A stretch of 64,000 nt of DNA, taken from the NCBI RefSeq assembly GCF_003255815.1, contig NC_037670.1:68381415-68445414 (forward strand). The letters run 5' to 3'. The notes beneath the pieces were generated by a model. That model saw only the letters and a list, made by a program, of their open reading frames with translations. It was not told the origin of the DNA and made no database searches. The position numbers were made by a program, and so were the translations under genes. Shown here one piece after another: positions 41,485 to 64,000 of the stretch; position 1 is the stretch's first letter; every line of letters begins with the position of its first letter. This DNA is from Theropithecus gelada (Eukaryota > Chordata > Mammalia > Primates > Cercopithecidae).

Positions 41485-41760
41485 TGCGCAGGCGTGTCTC
41501 CCCAGCAAGATGCTGGAGGTAAGTTGTGGCGTAGGGGGTGAGAAATTGAGAGCGGACGTCATTGCGCATGCGCCCTTCTGCCGTCATTGCGGCTGTGGGT
41601 GGGTCCCGGACTGTGGCGCGGAGCCCGGCAGTGTTCGGTACGGAAGGGGTTGCAGGAGACGGCGATTGGATATCACTGCGCAGGCGTCCTCTTCCCCTAA
41701 CGCTCAGGGTCGCTAGGGTGGCGCGCAGGCGCAGAGCGGAGCGCAGATGTGCGCAGGCGC
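41485..41760. promoter_or_regulatory. Cluster of NRF1-like sites
   Basis: TGCGCAGGCG at 41485-41494, the near-palindrome TGCGCATGCGC at 41563-41573, TGCGCAGGCG at 41677-41686, GCGCAGGCGC at 41723-41732 and TGCGCAGGCGC at 41750-41760. All are within 300 bp of the TMED4 ATG. Confidence 0.7.
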
Positions 41761-41777
41761 CTAGGGGGTGAGGCGCG

Positions 41778-44499
<2,722 letters not shown>

Positions 44500-45076
44500 T
44501 GCCCTCTTTGTATGACCCTTCCTTTTTACCTCATTTATTTGGTACTTTCCCCACACAGTCCTTTATCCACCTGGATTTTTAGGGAAAAAAAATGAAAAAG
44601 AATAAGTCACATTGGTTCCATGGCCACAAACCATTCAGATCAGCCACTTGCCAACCCTGGTTCTTAAGGACACAGGACATTAGTCCAATCTTTCAAAATC
44701 TGTGTTAGGGCTTATGAGGAATCAGAACCCAGGACTCAGTCCTGCCTCTTTTGCCTCAAGTGATTTTCCTCTGTTTTTCACTAAATAAGCAAATGAAAAC
44801 TCTCTCCATTACCTTCTGCTCTCTTTGTCCACTTACGCAGTAGGTGACTGGCATGCGCCACAGAGCAGGCCCTGCCTCACTGTCTGCTAGTCAGTTCTGG
44901 GTTCACTCAGTGGCTTTGTGAATGTAAATAAGGGGCAGGTCTTGGCCCTAGAGGATTGAAATGTTTTTCTATATCTTAGAACTATTTTTGGATAAATTAT
45001 ATATTTTCCTTCCTAGTAGAAGTGTTACTGCCTGTGACTAGCTCCAAACACCCATGCAGTTTCTGCATTCTGGGTT

Positions 45077-45331
45077 TTTTTAATTTATTTTTTTTGAGTT
45101 TTGCTCTTGTCGCCCAGGCTGGAGTGCAATGGCATGATTTCAGCTCACTGGCAACCTCTGCCTCCCGGGTTCAAATGATTCTCCTGCCTCAGTCTCCTGA
45201 GTAGCTGGGATTACAGGTGCCCGCCACCACGCCCAGCTAATTTTTGTAGTTTTAGTAGAGATGGGGTTTCACCATGTTGGCCAGGCTGGTCTTGGACTCC
45301 TGATCTCAGTTGATCCACCTGCCTCAGCCTC
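45077..45331 (-). mobile_element. Alu, 5' truncated, in the inferred TMED4 3' UTR
   Basis: Antisense, stops at 'tgcctcagcctc'. Flanks 'ctgcattctggg' and 'ctgcattcagtt' suggest a duplication. Confidence 0.9.
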
Positions 45332-45628
45332 TGCATTCAGTTTATTCACACATTTTTGGTTACTCCCATGGCAGCTCCTAGGATTTCAGTGGTCTGTGGG
45401 CCAGAAAGCAGGCATTGAGTCTGATCTCAAGGCTGTATCAGAGGGCCAAGCAGAGTTCTTTTGGATACCTGCTTTTCATCCCACAGGGCCTCAGAGTCAG
45501 AGGTAAGGTAGCAACAGAGCTAGCATGGGTTAATGCACTCTTACCCTCCTTCTCAACTTTTATTTAAGCTGTGCTAAATGTTTTCTTCGAGGGAACCAGA
45601 TTTGGTTCTTTGCAGAATTTTCCAGTGA

Positions 45629-45634
45629 AATAAA
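45629..45634 (+). terminator. Polyadenylation signal candidate for TMED4
   Basis: AATAAA, followed about 6 bases later by a TGTTGTAAT downstream element. Confidence 0.5.
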
Positions 45635-45655
45635 ACATGTTGTAATAGCTGCGTT

Positions 45656-46592
<937 letters not shown>

Positions 46593-46599
46593 GCTGGCT

Positions 46600-46755
46600 G
46601 GGCATGGGTGATGGGGTCTTGCTCTGTCCCCAAGGCTAGAGTGTAGTGGTGCCATAGCTCAAAGCAACCTTGAGCTCCCAGGTTCAAGTGATCCTCCTAC
46701 CTTACCCTCCAAAGTAGCTGGTACTACAGGTATACCCCACTGTGCCTGGCTATTT
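46600..46755 (-). mobile_element. Alu right monomer, third of a chain
   Basis: A diverged antisense right arm from 'gatggggtcttgctctg' to 'ctgtgcctggcta'. Confidence 0.82.
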
Positions 46756-46775
46756 TTACTCTTAAAAATACATGT

Positions 46776-48291
<1,516 letters not shown>

Positions 48292-48987
48292 AAACAGCAG
48301 TTAGGGTACACAAAAATTTTGGTGATTTTCCCCTGAATACTACCCTTGACTCTATTTCTAAATTCCTGCTTTCTCAGAGTTTACAACATCCTTGCCAAAC
48401 AGCCTTCTCCCTCCTTACCACAAAAAAAGAAAAAAAAGTTCTGGGGTTGGGAGGACACTCCATTCTTAACATCCTCTATATCCCAGCCCAGTTCCCCAGC
48501 TCTCGCTGGAACTAGTTGTACCTATCTTCATCATTTGGTCCCAGCATGACTACCCATTGGTGCATGAGCTGATGTGTTAACCTAACAGCCAGATGCTAGT
48601 CTCTGGTACTCAGATGCTGGGCTGCATCATATAGGATACACAGGATCACCCTGGAAGCTTGTTGACATAGATTCCTGTGCAACACTCAGATACAGTCTTA
48701 ATGTAGATTTGTGTTGGGTGGTATGGTAGGCAGAATAATGGCCTACCACTCTGAAACACGTGAATATGTTACCTAACATGACAAAAGAGAATTAAATTGC
48801 TAATCAGATGACTGTAAAATAGATTATCCTGGATCATCTGGATGGGCCTAATGTAATCACAAAGGTCTGTTTCCTTGCCTCTTCCAGCTTGGCTCTGGCT
48901 CCCTTCCTCCAGCAAGGGTGGGTTGAGTCTTCACATGGCACCACTTTGACCTCTTCTGCTTCCCTCTTCTACACTGAAAGACTTGTG
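48292..48987. other. Stretch including an old dispersed repeat
   Basis: From about 48720 the wording ('ggcagaataatggc', 'gtgaatatgttacct', 'agattatcctggatcatc', 'taatgtaatcacaaagg') is that of a common ancient repeat of LTR or DNA-element origin. I cannot name it with confidence. No gene. Confidence 0.4.
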
Positions 48988-49280
48988 GGCCAGGAGGGGT
49001 GGCTCGCACCTGTAATCCCAGCACTTTGGTAGGCCAAGGAATGCAGATCACTTAGCCCCAGGAGTTCAAAACCGTCCTGGGCAACATGGCGAAACCCCAT
49101 CTAGAAAGAAAAGAGAAGGGAGGGGGGAGGGGGACATACATATATATACACACACATATATGTACGTACATACATACACACTAACTGGACGTGGTGGTGC
49201 GTGCCTGTAGTCTTAGCTTTCCAGGAGGCTGAGGTGGGAGGATCGCGCCAGCCTGGATAACAGTCATGTCTCAAAAAAAA
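48988..49280 (+). mobile_element. Alu with microsatellite in its middle linker
   Basis: A dimer whose A-rich centre has become a purine/TA/CA tract (about 49106-49182), with the right arm shortened. Flanks 'aaagacttgtg' and 'aaagatttgtg'. Confidence 0.88.
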
Positions 49281-49304
49281 AGATTTGTGATTAGGATTCT
49301 TGGT

Positions 49305-49420
49305 CCTCACCTGTATTAGTTTCCTATTGCTACTGTAACAAATTATCACAAATTTAGTGGCTTAAAACGACGCAAGTCTGTAGGTCAGAAGTCTGACACG
49401 GGTCTTAACTGGCGACCCGA
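49305..49420 (-). mobile_element. Old dispersed-repeat fragment
   Basis: 'attagtttcctattgctac', 'caaatttagtggcttaaaac' and 'aggtcagaagtctgacacggg' follow a widely repeated phrase order. The family is not assigned. A related piece flanks the Alu at 34779. Confidence 0.5.
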
Positions 49421-49863
49421 GTCAGACTTGGGACACAAAGAACAGAAACCAAGCTGTGTAGGTGTCTGACAGGCAGCCCGGTTAGGGAGCCCTACAGCAA
49501 CCCGCCCTTCCTCTCTCTCAGGCAAAGTTGCTGCCATGGCTCATTATTCCAACCGGTTCCCTTCAGCCCAGTCGATCTCAGTGGCTCCATCACAGGGTGG
49601 TGTGCCCGGCGGGACCCTAACCCTAACCAAGCAGGGAGACGGTCGTGCCCGTCACGACCTCGGCCCTCGGCCCTCGGCCCCGGCCGAGGTTTCTCCTGCA
49701 GGTCGCGAGAATCAGGTGCGTCAGCGGCGTCCGGGAACGCCGGAGGAGTCTCTGGGGCGGCTCTGCAGTCATGAGGACCCCTTCGACCCCAGCACGGCCG
49801 CTCCACCGCCTCCTCCTAGACCCAGTCGCTGGCGCTGCGCAGTCGCAGAGCTCCGCCCGAACA

Positions 49864-49920
49864 CCGGAAGCCTAGGCGCCAGCACTTCCGGGAAGTGACG
49901 GTGTCTCCGAAGCTGATTGG
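49864..49920. promoter_or_regulatory. ETS sites and CCAAT box of DDX56
   Basis: One CCGGAAG, one ACTTCCGGGAAGT palindrome and one GATTGG within 57 bp. This arrangement is typical of GABP/NF-Y-driven housekeeping promoters. Confidence 0.6.
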
Positions 49921-49992
49921 TTGTTGCTTTGCCCCCCGCGTCCGTGGCTTTTTTCCTGCAGTGCGTGCGTGCTGTCGTTAGTGAGCAGCGCC

Positions 49993-57876
<7,884 letters not shown>

Positions 57877-58080
57877 GGTTGTTGGGCCTCTCTGGAGCTG
57901 AGCACATTGTGGAGCACAGGCTTCCACCCTTCATGGACAGGCGAGGCTCTGGTGCTTACTGCACAGCCTGAACAGACAATTCTGGGGCTGGCAGTGCTGG
58001 GCCCTTTAGCTCCTTGGCACTTCCAAGCTGGCATCTTGCCCCTTGACAGCAGAATAAAAATTTTAGCTGCCCCAGTTTGT
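57877..58080 (+). other. DDX56: DDX56 3' UTR
   Basis: A short 3' UTR ending about 20 bases after the AATAAA at 58053-58058. Confidence 0.75.
58053..58058 (+). terminator. DDX56 polyadenylation signal
   Basis: Canonical AATAAA, 177 bp after the stop, followed by a GT-rich 'gtttgtgcc' about 15 bases on. Confidence 0.8.
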
Positions 58081-58990
58081 GCCTCCGGCATATGAAAAGG
58101 ACTGTTCGAATCCCCAAAACATCAGGAGTCAGGAAACTTCTGGAAGACAGCAGCGCCTGGCTCTGCAGCTGCATGCAGTGCTTCACTTGGCCAGCAGAGG
58201 TCAGCTGTGCTGAGCTGCCCCAGCCATGAGAAGAGAAGCTTGCCCTTGCCGGCAGGTGGCTATGGCCGGCCCAGAGCCTTCCTGGGCAGCTGCTGCAGCC
58301 CTGCTGCCTGGGATCAGGCTGGGAGATGGGCCTTCCTGACCGCCAGCCTTCCTCTCCCCCAGCACACGCACATGTAGATTCGGGGGGAAGCTGCCTGCTC
58401 TTTCTTAGAGGAGCCAGGGCAGTTAATCTGCTGGTCCCTTTCTGAACAACTGTTGATGTGTGAGCTGTGTCTGTATGTTATGTGCGTAAGCGGTGGTGTA
58501 ACATGCACACACATGTACTGTTCCTTGTGCCCTGGCTTCAGCTCTCCAGCTGCCTTCTCAGCCTGAAGGCTGGGCTTCTCTGCTGGCTTGAGGCCCTAGA
58601 TTGCATGTCACCTGCTTACTAGGCGTCACAAGGCCAGGCTGGGGGCATGAGGAGGTTGGGGCAGCGGGAGAGTGGGGAGAAACTAGGGGAGTGCCTGCAT
58701 ATTTTAGAAAGAACCAAGTTTTTTCTTGGCAAAAACTTGTACAGAGACGAGTGAGGCTGGGCCTTTGGTCACGGTGGGACTGAAGCCAGCAGGACCCGAG
58801 ATTTGGTGCCTCCATGATCCCTGCTCCTCTTCGGTTAATGCCCAAGGATTTCCATGAAGCCAGCGTGTATGATGGGGGCAGGAAGGTGGTATTTTCTGGG
58901 CAGGCGTGAACTAGAGCTGCCAGGGAGCTGCAGACAGTATTGCAGTCTGGTGGTTAGGAGTATTCAGAAGGAAAAAGTTAATGGAACTGG
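58081..58990. other. Unique intergenic stretch
   Basis: G+C-moderate sequence 3' of DDX56. I see no exon or repeat. Confidence 0.4.
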
Positions 58991-58994
58991 CGAT

Positions 58995-59130
58995 AAAGAG
59001 CAACCATTTGAGCATCTACTGGGAGACACCTGTCAACTGCACAGACCCTATCAGTGGGCATCACTCCCACCTCTTAGAAGATGAGACAGGGCAGAGAGTG
59101 CCTGCAGTGCTGAGGCCTGGTCCTTGCCCT
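58995..59130 (+). mobile_element. MIR fragment
   Basis: 'ttgagcatctactgggaga', 'tcccacctcttagaagatgag' and 'agagagtgcctgca' follow the MIR order loosely. Confidence 0.4.
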
Positions 59131-59481
59131 AGGTTGGCCTTCCCACCTGACTTCATGGAGTGCTGAGGCTGGTCCTGAGGACAGTGAGTGCCCTGGATGT
59201 TGCGACCAAGCTGTGTTCTAAAGTGATGCACAGCCTCCACTGTGTTTATCTCTCTGACCCTGTCACTACCAGTCACACCCTACCAAGAGAGCTTGTATCC
59301 CAGAGCCACCCTGGATGGAGAGGAGATTGGTTTCCCCAGTGATTTCCTTCTTGAGGGGATGGGGTAGAGGAACATGGAGCTAGCCTTTGCTGTATTCCTG
59401 CATGGGGACAGCAGGGTCTGGGCCCGGAGCAGAGGAGCTTGGGTAAAGGTATGGTGGCTGTTTGTTCAAAGTGTACATTCA
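59131..59481. other. Unique intergenic stretch
   Basis: No recognisable feature. Confidence 0.4.
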
Positions 59482-59769
59482 GGCCAGGCGTGGTGGCTCA
59501 CGCTTGTAATCCCAGCACGTTGGGAGGCTGAGGCAGGTGGATCACGAGGTCAGGAGATCAAGGCCATCCCAGCCAACGTGGTGAAACCCTGTCTACTAAA
59601 AATACAAAAATTAGCTGGGCGTGGTGGCACGTACCTGTAATCCCAGTTACCTGGGAGGCTGAGGCAGGAGAATCGCTTGAACCCGGGAGTCAGAGTTTGT
59701 GGTGAGCCAAGATCGCACCACTGCACTCCAGCCTGGTGACAGAGCGAGACTCCGTCTCAAAAAAAAAAA
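59482..59769 (+). mobile_element. Alu, first of two at one site
   Basis: Sense dimer between 'aaagtgtacattcag' copies. Confidence 0.94.
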
Positions 59770-59782
59770 AGTGTACATTCAG

Positions 59783-60091
<309 letters not shown>

Positions 60092-60094
60092 CTA

Positions 60095-60195
60095 ATGGCA
60101 TCCCTGGGGGAAGTTATTTCTACATTTTAAGTGGGGAAGATGAGGCTCAGAAGTTGCCTGGAGTATGAGGTTCTGTGCAGGGTTTGGACTCTGGC
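60095..60195 (+). mobile_element. MIR fragment
   Basis: 'gaagatgaggctcagaagttg' (21 bases here listed as gaagatgaggctc / agaagttg) and 'gggtttggactctggcc' resemble the MIR core and 3' part. Confidence 0.45.
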
Positions 60196-60287
60196 CTGTC
60201 TACCCTGGTGGAATAGCTGGTACCACGGGGGCTTTTGCTGTGGGGTTAGGCACCATGTGGGTGCTCTGGGGCCCTGGCATTGGATAG

Positions 60288-60714
60288 AATGGGAGGATTG
60301 CTTGAGCCCAGAAGTTCGAGGCTGTATGATCATGCAGCTGCCCTCCATCCTGGGCAACACACTGAGACTCTCTCTCTTTTTTTTTTTTGTTTTTTGTTTT
60401 TTGTTTTGAGACAGAGTCTCGCTTTGTTGACCAGGCTAGAGTGCGTTGGTGCAATCTCAGCTCACTGCAACCTCTGCCTCCTGGGTTTAGACAGTTCTCC
60501 CTGCCTCAGCCTCCTGAGTAGCTGGGATTACAGGCGGCCGCCACCATGCCTGGCTATTTTTTGTATTTTTAGTAGAGACTGGCTTTCACTATGTTGGTCA
60601 GGCTGGTCTTGAACTCCTGACTTCAGGTGATCCACCTCGGCCTCTCAAAGTGCTGGGATTATAGGTGTGAGCCACCATGCCTGGCCGTGAGACCCCTGTC
60701 TTTAAAAAATAAAG
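60288..60714 (+). mobile_element. Alu right-arm fragment split by an antisense Alu
   Basis: 'gggaggattgcttgagccc' to 'actgagactctc' (60288-60378) and 'gagacccctgtctttaaaa' (60688-60714) are the two parts of one arm. Confidence 0.8.
60379..60687 (-). mobile_element. Alu inserted in an Alu arm
   Basis: Antisense dimer with a (GTTTTTT) tail ending at 'catgcctggcc'. Confidence 0.92.
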
Positions 60715-60720
60715 GACGGG

Positions 60721-61010
60721 GGCTGGGTGTGGTGGTTCACATCTGTAATCCCAGCACTTTGGGAGGCCAAGGTGGGCAGATCATGAGGTCAGGAGATGGA
60801 GACCATCCTCACTAACACGGTGAAACCCCGTCTCTACTGAAAATACAAAAAATTAGCCAGGCGTGGCGGCGGGCACCCGTAGTTCCAGCTACTCAGGAGG
60901 CTGAGGCAGGAGAATGGCGTGAACCCGGGAGGCGGAGCTTGCAGTGAGCTGAGATTGATGCCACTGCACTCCAGCCTGGGCGACAGAGCAAGACTCCGTG
61001 TGAAAAAAAA
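60721..61010 (+). mobile_element. Alu
   Basis: Sense dimer, AluY-like right arm (gcggagcttgcagtg). Confidence 0.93.
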
Positions 61011-61688
61011 TGAATAAAGAAAGAACAGGAAAGTCCGTCTTCGTGTCCTGAGACTACAGAGAGAAAGTATCCAGGGCTCGTTCAATACCCCACCTGGGAG
61101 GCAGTTACCTTGTGCCCATTTACATGTGAGCAAACAGGCACTCAGGGTTGGCCTCTTGGAGTTAGTCTCTCTGGCCAAAGCCTGTGCCCTTTGCACAAAC
61201 ATGCAAATCAGAACTGGGGCAGGCGTTGGATGAGGGTATGTGTGCTATGAGCAAATGAACGTAGGGCTGTCCAGGGCCAGACAGCACAGAGGACGTGTGG
61301 GCCTGGAAGGGAAGAAGGGGGTGTGGCATGTGCTGCCTGGAAGCCTAAGGCTTCACTAAACAGCAGAGAAGCTTGGATGGCTTTCAGACTGGTGACGCCC
61401 TGGGCTCAAGCAGGAAGGTCAGGAGAGTGCAGTGGCATCTCCACTCTGGGCTGGCACAGTTTTGCCCACACCTACACCTGAATGGGTGCCTGAGTGTCTG
61501 GACTGTGCTAGGGTGTGGAATCAGATGGACAAGGCACAGTCTATGAGGCAAGGAGCAGAGATGGTCAACCAATGCAGACTGCTCGATAGTCATGTTGGGA
61601 GTTCAGGGTACTGGAGGGCTATAAGGGGCCCTCACCCAGTTGGAGAGAATGCTGGCTTCCTTGAGAAAGTGGTGAAAGTGTCTCATTC
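61011..61688. other. Unique stretch
   Basis: No gene or named repeat, apart from MIR-like wording near 61090-61190. Confidence 0.4.
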
Positions 61689-62503
61689 CTAGACACTTTT
61701 CAAAAGAAGACATACATGCAACCAACAAACATTTGGAAAAAAAGCTCAATATCACTGATCATTAAAGAAACACAAAACCACAATGAGATGCCATCTCACA
61801 CCAGCCAGAATGTCTATTATTAAAAAGTTAAAAAAAGAAAAAAATAACATGCTGGCAAAGTTGCAGAGAAAAGGGAATACTTGTACAGTGTTGGTGGGAG
61901 TGTAAATTAGTTAAACCATTGTGGAAAGCAGCGTGGCAATTCCTCAAGGAACTAAAAGCAGAACTACCATTTGACCCAGCAATCCCATTACTTGGTATGT
62001 ACCCAAAGAAATGTAAGTCATTCTACCATAAAGACACATGCACATGTATGTTCATTGCAGCACTATTCACAATAGTAAAGACATGGAATCAACCTATATG
62101 CCCATCAACGACAGATTGGATAAAGAAAATGTGGTACATATATGCCATGGAATACTATTCAGACATAAAGACTTGAGATTATGTCCTTTGCAGGAACAAG
62201 GATGGAGCTGGAGGCCATTATCTTTAGCAAACTAACACAGGAACAGGAAACCAAATACCACATATTCTTACTTATATTCTCTCACCAAATGATGAGAACA
62301 CATGGGGACTAAGAGGGAAACCGACAGATACTGAAGCCCAGTGGAAGATGGGAGGAGGGAGAGGAGCAGGAAAAATAACTATTGGGTACTGGGCTTAGTA
62401 CCTGGGTGACAAAATAATCTGTGCAACAAACCCCCATGACACAAGTTTACCTATATAACAAACCTGCATATGTACCACTTAACATAAAATAAAAGTTAAA
62501 AAC
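61689..62503 (+). mobile_element. L1 (primate-specific, 5' truncated)
   Basis: Sense L1 3' end of about 815 bp. The open piece 61919-62176 reads as the ORF2p C-terminus (FLKELKAELPFDPAIPLLG, WIKKMWYIYAMEYYSDIK) and stops early. The 3' UTR follows to 'aaaataaaagttaaaaac'. It is less diverged than the other L1s in the window. Confidence 0.88.
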
Positions 62504-62505
62504 AA

Positions 62506-63057
<552 letters not shown>

Positions 63058-63079
63058 TAAAAAAGAAAGTATCTCTGCT

Positions 63080-63227
63080 GGGCATGTTGGCTGGCTCATG
63101 CCTGTAATCCCAGCACTTTGAGAGGCAGAAGTGGGCAGATCAACTGAGGTCAGGACTTCAAGACCAGCCTGGCCAACATGGCAAAACCCTGTCTCTACTA
63201 AAAATACAAAAATTAGCTGGGCATGGT
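63080..63227 (+). mobile_element. Alu left arm (sense half of an inverted pair)
   Basis: Sense left arm and linker, stopping at 'gctgggcatggtg'. Confidence 0.88.
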
Positions 63228-63386
63228 GCCTGGCTAATTTCCACGCCCGGCTAATTTTTGCATTTTTAGTAGAGACGGGGTTTTGCCATGTTGGTCAGGC
63301 TGGTCTTGAACTTCTGACCTTGTGATCCACCTGCCTCGGCCTCCCAAAGTGCTGCAATTATAGGCGTGAGCCACCACCCCCGGCCC
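63228..63386 (-). mobile_element. Alu left arm (antisense half of an inverted pair)
   Basis: Antisense continuation from 'cctggctaatttcc' to 'cacccccggcc', with no spacer from the sense half. Confidence 0.88.
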
Positions 63387-63436
63387 TCTTGTTCCTGATT
63401 TTAGAGGAAAAACTTTCAGTTCATCATAAAAAAAAT

Positions 63437-63777
63437 ATATATATTTTTCGAGACAGAGTCTTCCTTTGTTTTCCAAGCTGGAGTGCAGTGATGCAATCGT
63501 GGCTCACAGCAGCCTCAAACTCCTAGGCTTAAGTGATCCTCCTATCTCAGCCTCCTGAGTCTAAGACTCAAGGTATGTGCCACCGCACCAAAAATTCTTT
63601 TTGGTAGGGTCTTGCTTTGACCTTCCTTTGACCTTGCTTTGACCCTTGGTTTGACCTTGCTTTGACAGGGTTTTGCAATGTTGCCTAGTCTTCTCTTGAA
63701 CTCCTGGACTCCAGTGATTCTACCACGTTGGCCTCCCAAAGCAGTGGGATTATGAGCATGAATCATTGAGCCTGGCC
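63437..63777 (-). mobile_element. Alu with internal minisatellite
   Basis: Antisense dimer with about 60 extra bases of 'ctttgacctt' repeats at 63611-63667. Confidence 0.88.
63611..63667. repeat. Short tandem repeat within an Alu
   Basis: Five units of the type CTTGCTTTGAC, 10-12 bp each, placed where the Alu would read 'gtagagacaggg'. Confidence 0.85.
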
Positions 63778-63810
63778 AGCCTTTTGTCAGTATTATGTAA
63801 GCTGTGGGTT

Positions 63811-63889
63811 TTTTTGTTGTTGTTGTTTTTGTTTTTGAGATGAAATCTCACTCTGTCGCCCAGGCTGGAGTGCAATGGCACAATCTTGT
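63811..63889 (-). mobile_element. Alu fragment, cut by a younger Alu
   Basis: Antisense right-arm start with a (GTT)n tail, broken at 'gcacaatcttg'. Confidence 0.88.
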
Positions 63890-64000
63890 TTTTTTTTTTT
63901 TTTTTTTTGAGACAGAGTCTCTCTCTGTCGCCCGGGCTGGAGTGCAGTGGCCGGATCTCAGCTCACTGCAAGCTCCGCCTCCCGGGTTTACCATTCTCCT
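63890..64000 (-). mobile_element. Young Alu running off the window
   Basis: Pure T tail and near-intact right arm with 'ccggatctcagctcac', again the Old World monkey type. Confidence 0.92.

Larger units (their letters stand above)
44500..45655 (+). other. TMED4: TMED4 3' UTR (inferred)
   Basis: The only canonical AATAAA downstream of the stop that I see on the + strand before 46 kb is at 45629-45634, so the 3' UTR probably runs about 1.15 kb and includes an antisense Alu (45077-45331). A shorter mRNA using a variant signal is possible. Confidence 0.5.

Noticed and set aside
49536..49898. A 120-residue frame upstream of DDX56
   Set aside because: Low-complexity GC-rich sequence. It has no splice link to DDX56 and the DDX56 ATG at 49993 gives the complete known N-terminus.
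61919..62176. The 85-residue frame as a small gene
   Set aside because: It is the C-terminus of L1 ORF2p in a 5'-truncated L1.

Overview
The window is nuclear DNA from a primate, and most likely from an Old World monkey. It is about half Alu and LINE-1 sequence, and its genes have GT-AG introns. Several of the youngest Alu copies (near 8501, 23056 and the cut-off one at 63890) carry the right- or left-arm changes that I associate with the cercopithecid AluY lineages (a 'ccggccactg' block in the right arm, 'ccggatctca' on the opposite strand) rather than human AluY. The species call is therefore an inference from repeat subfamilies plus small differences from the human proteins as I remember them.

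Two complete protein-coding genes can be read exon by exon on the + strand. TMED4 (five coding exons, 41778-44499, 227 aa) encodes a p24-family cargo receptor of the early secretory pathway. DDX56 (fourteen coding exons, 49993-57876, 546 aa) encodes a nucleolar DEAD-box RNA helicase. Each starts in its own CpG island with TATA-less promoter elements: NRF1-like sites for TMED4, ETS sites and a CCAAT box for DDX56. In the human genome TMED4 and DDX56 are neighbours in the same orientation, with OGDH divergent upstream of TMED4. A third CpG island at about 14.9-15.8 kb lies where the OGDH promoter is expected, facing left. It has CRE sites, a GC box and a good minus-strand splice donor, so the first 15 kb is probably OGDH intron 1. 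No OGDH coding exon is visible.

The rest is repeat-dominated. At 3.2-5.9 kb there is a hAT-like element with a perfect 8-bp target duplication, then a plus-strand L1 cut by an Alu and an LTR-like piece. At 8.8-13.4 kb a plus-strand HAL1/L1-like element (5' UTR repeats, ORF1 region, ORF2 tail, 3' UTR) is filled with Alus, including six consecutive same-strand units. At 17.9-30.4 kb a minus-strand L1 has been split into at least sixteen pieces by Alus, LTR-like inserts and an RPL18A processed pseudogene. A pyrimidine-rich tract with an assembly gap (27306-27398) sits inside it. At 30.4-41.2 kb and 58-64 kb there are more Alus, an MER5-type element, a second copy of the hAT-like element, a truncated plus-strand L1 (61.69-62.5 kb) and a possible solo LTR.

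I found no bacterial-type system, CRISPR array or new protein family. The interesting observations are structural: nested and concatenated Alus, the L1-mediated pseudogene and its target duplication, the hAT-like element, inverted Alu halves, and clustered promoter motifs.
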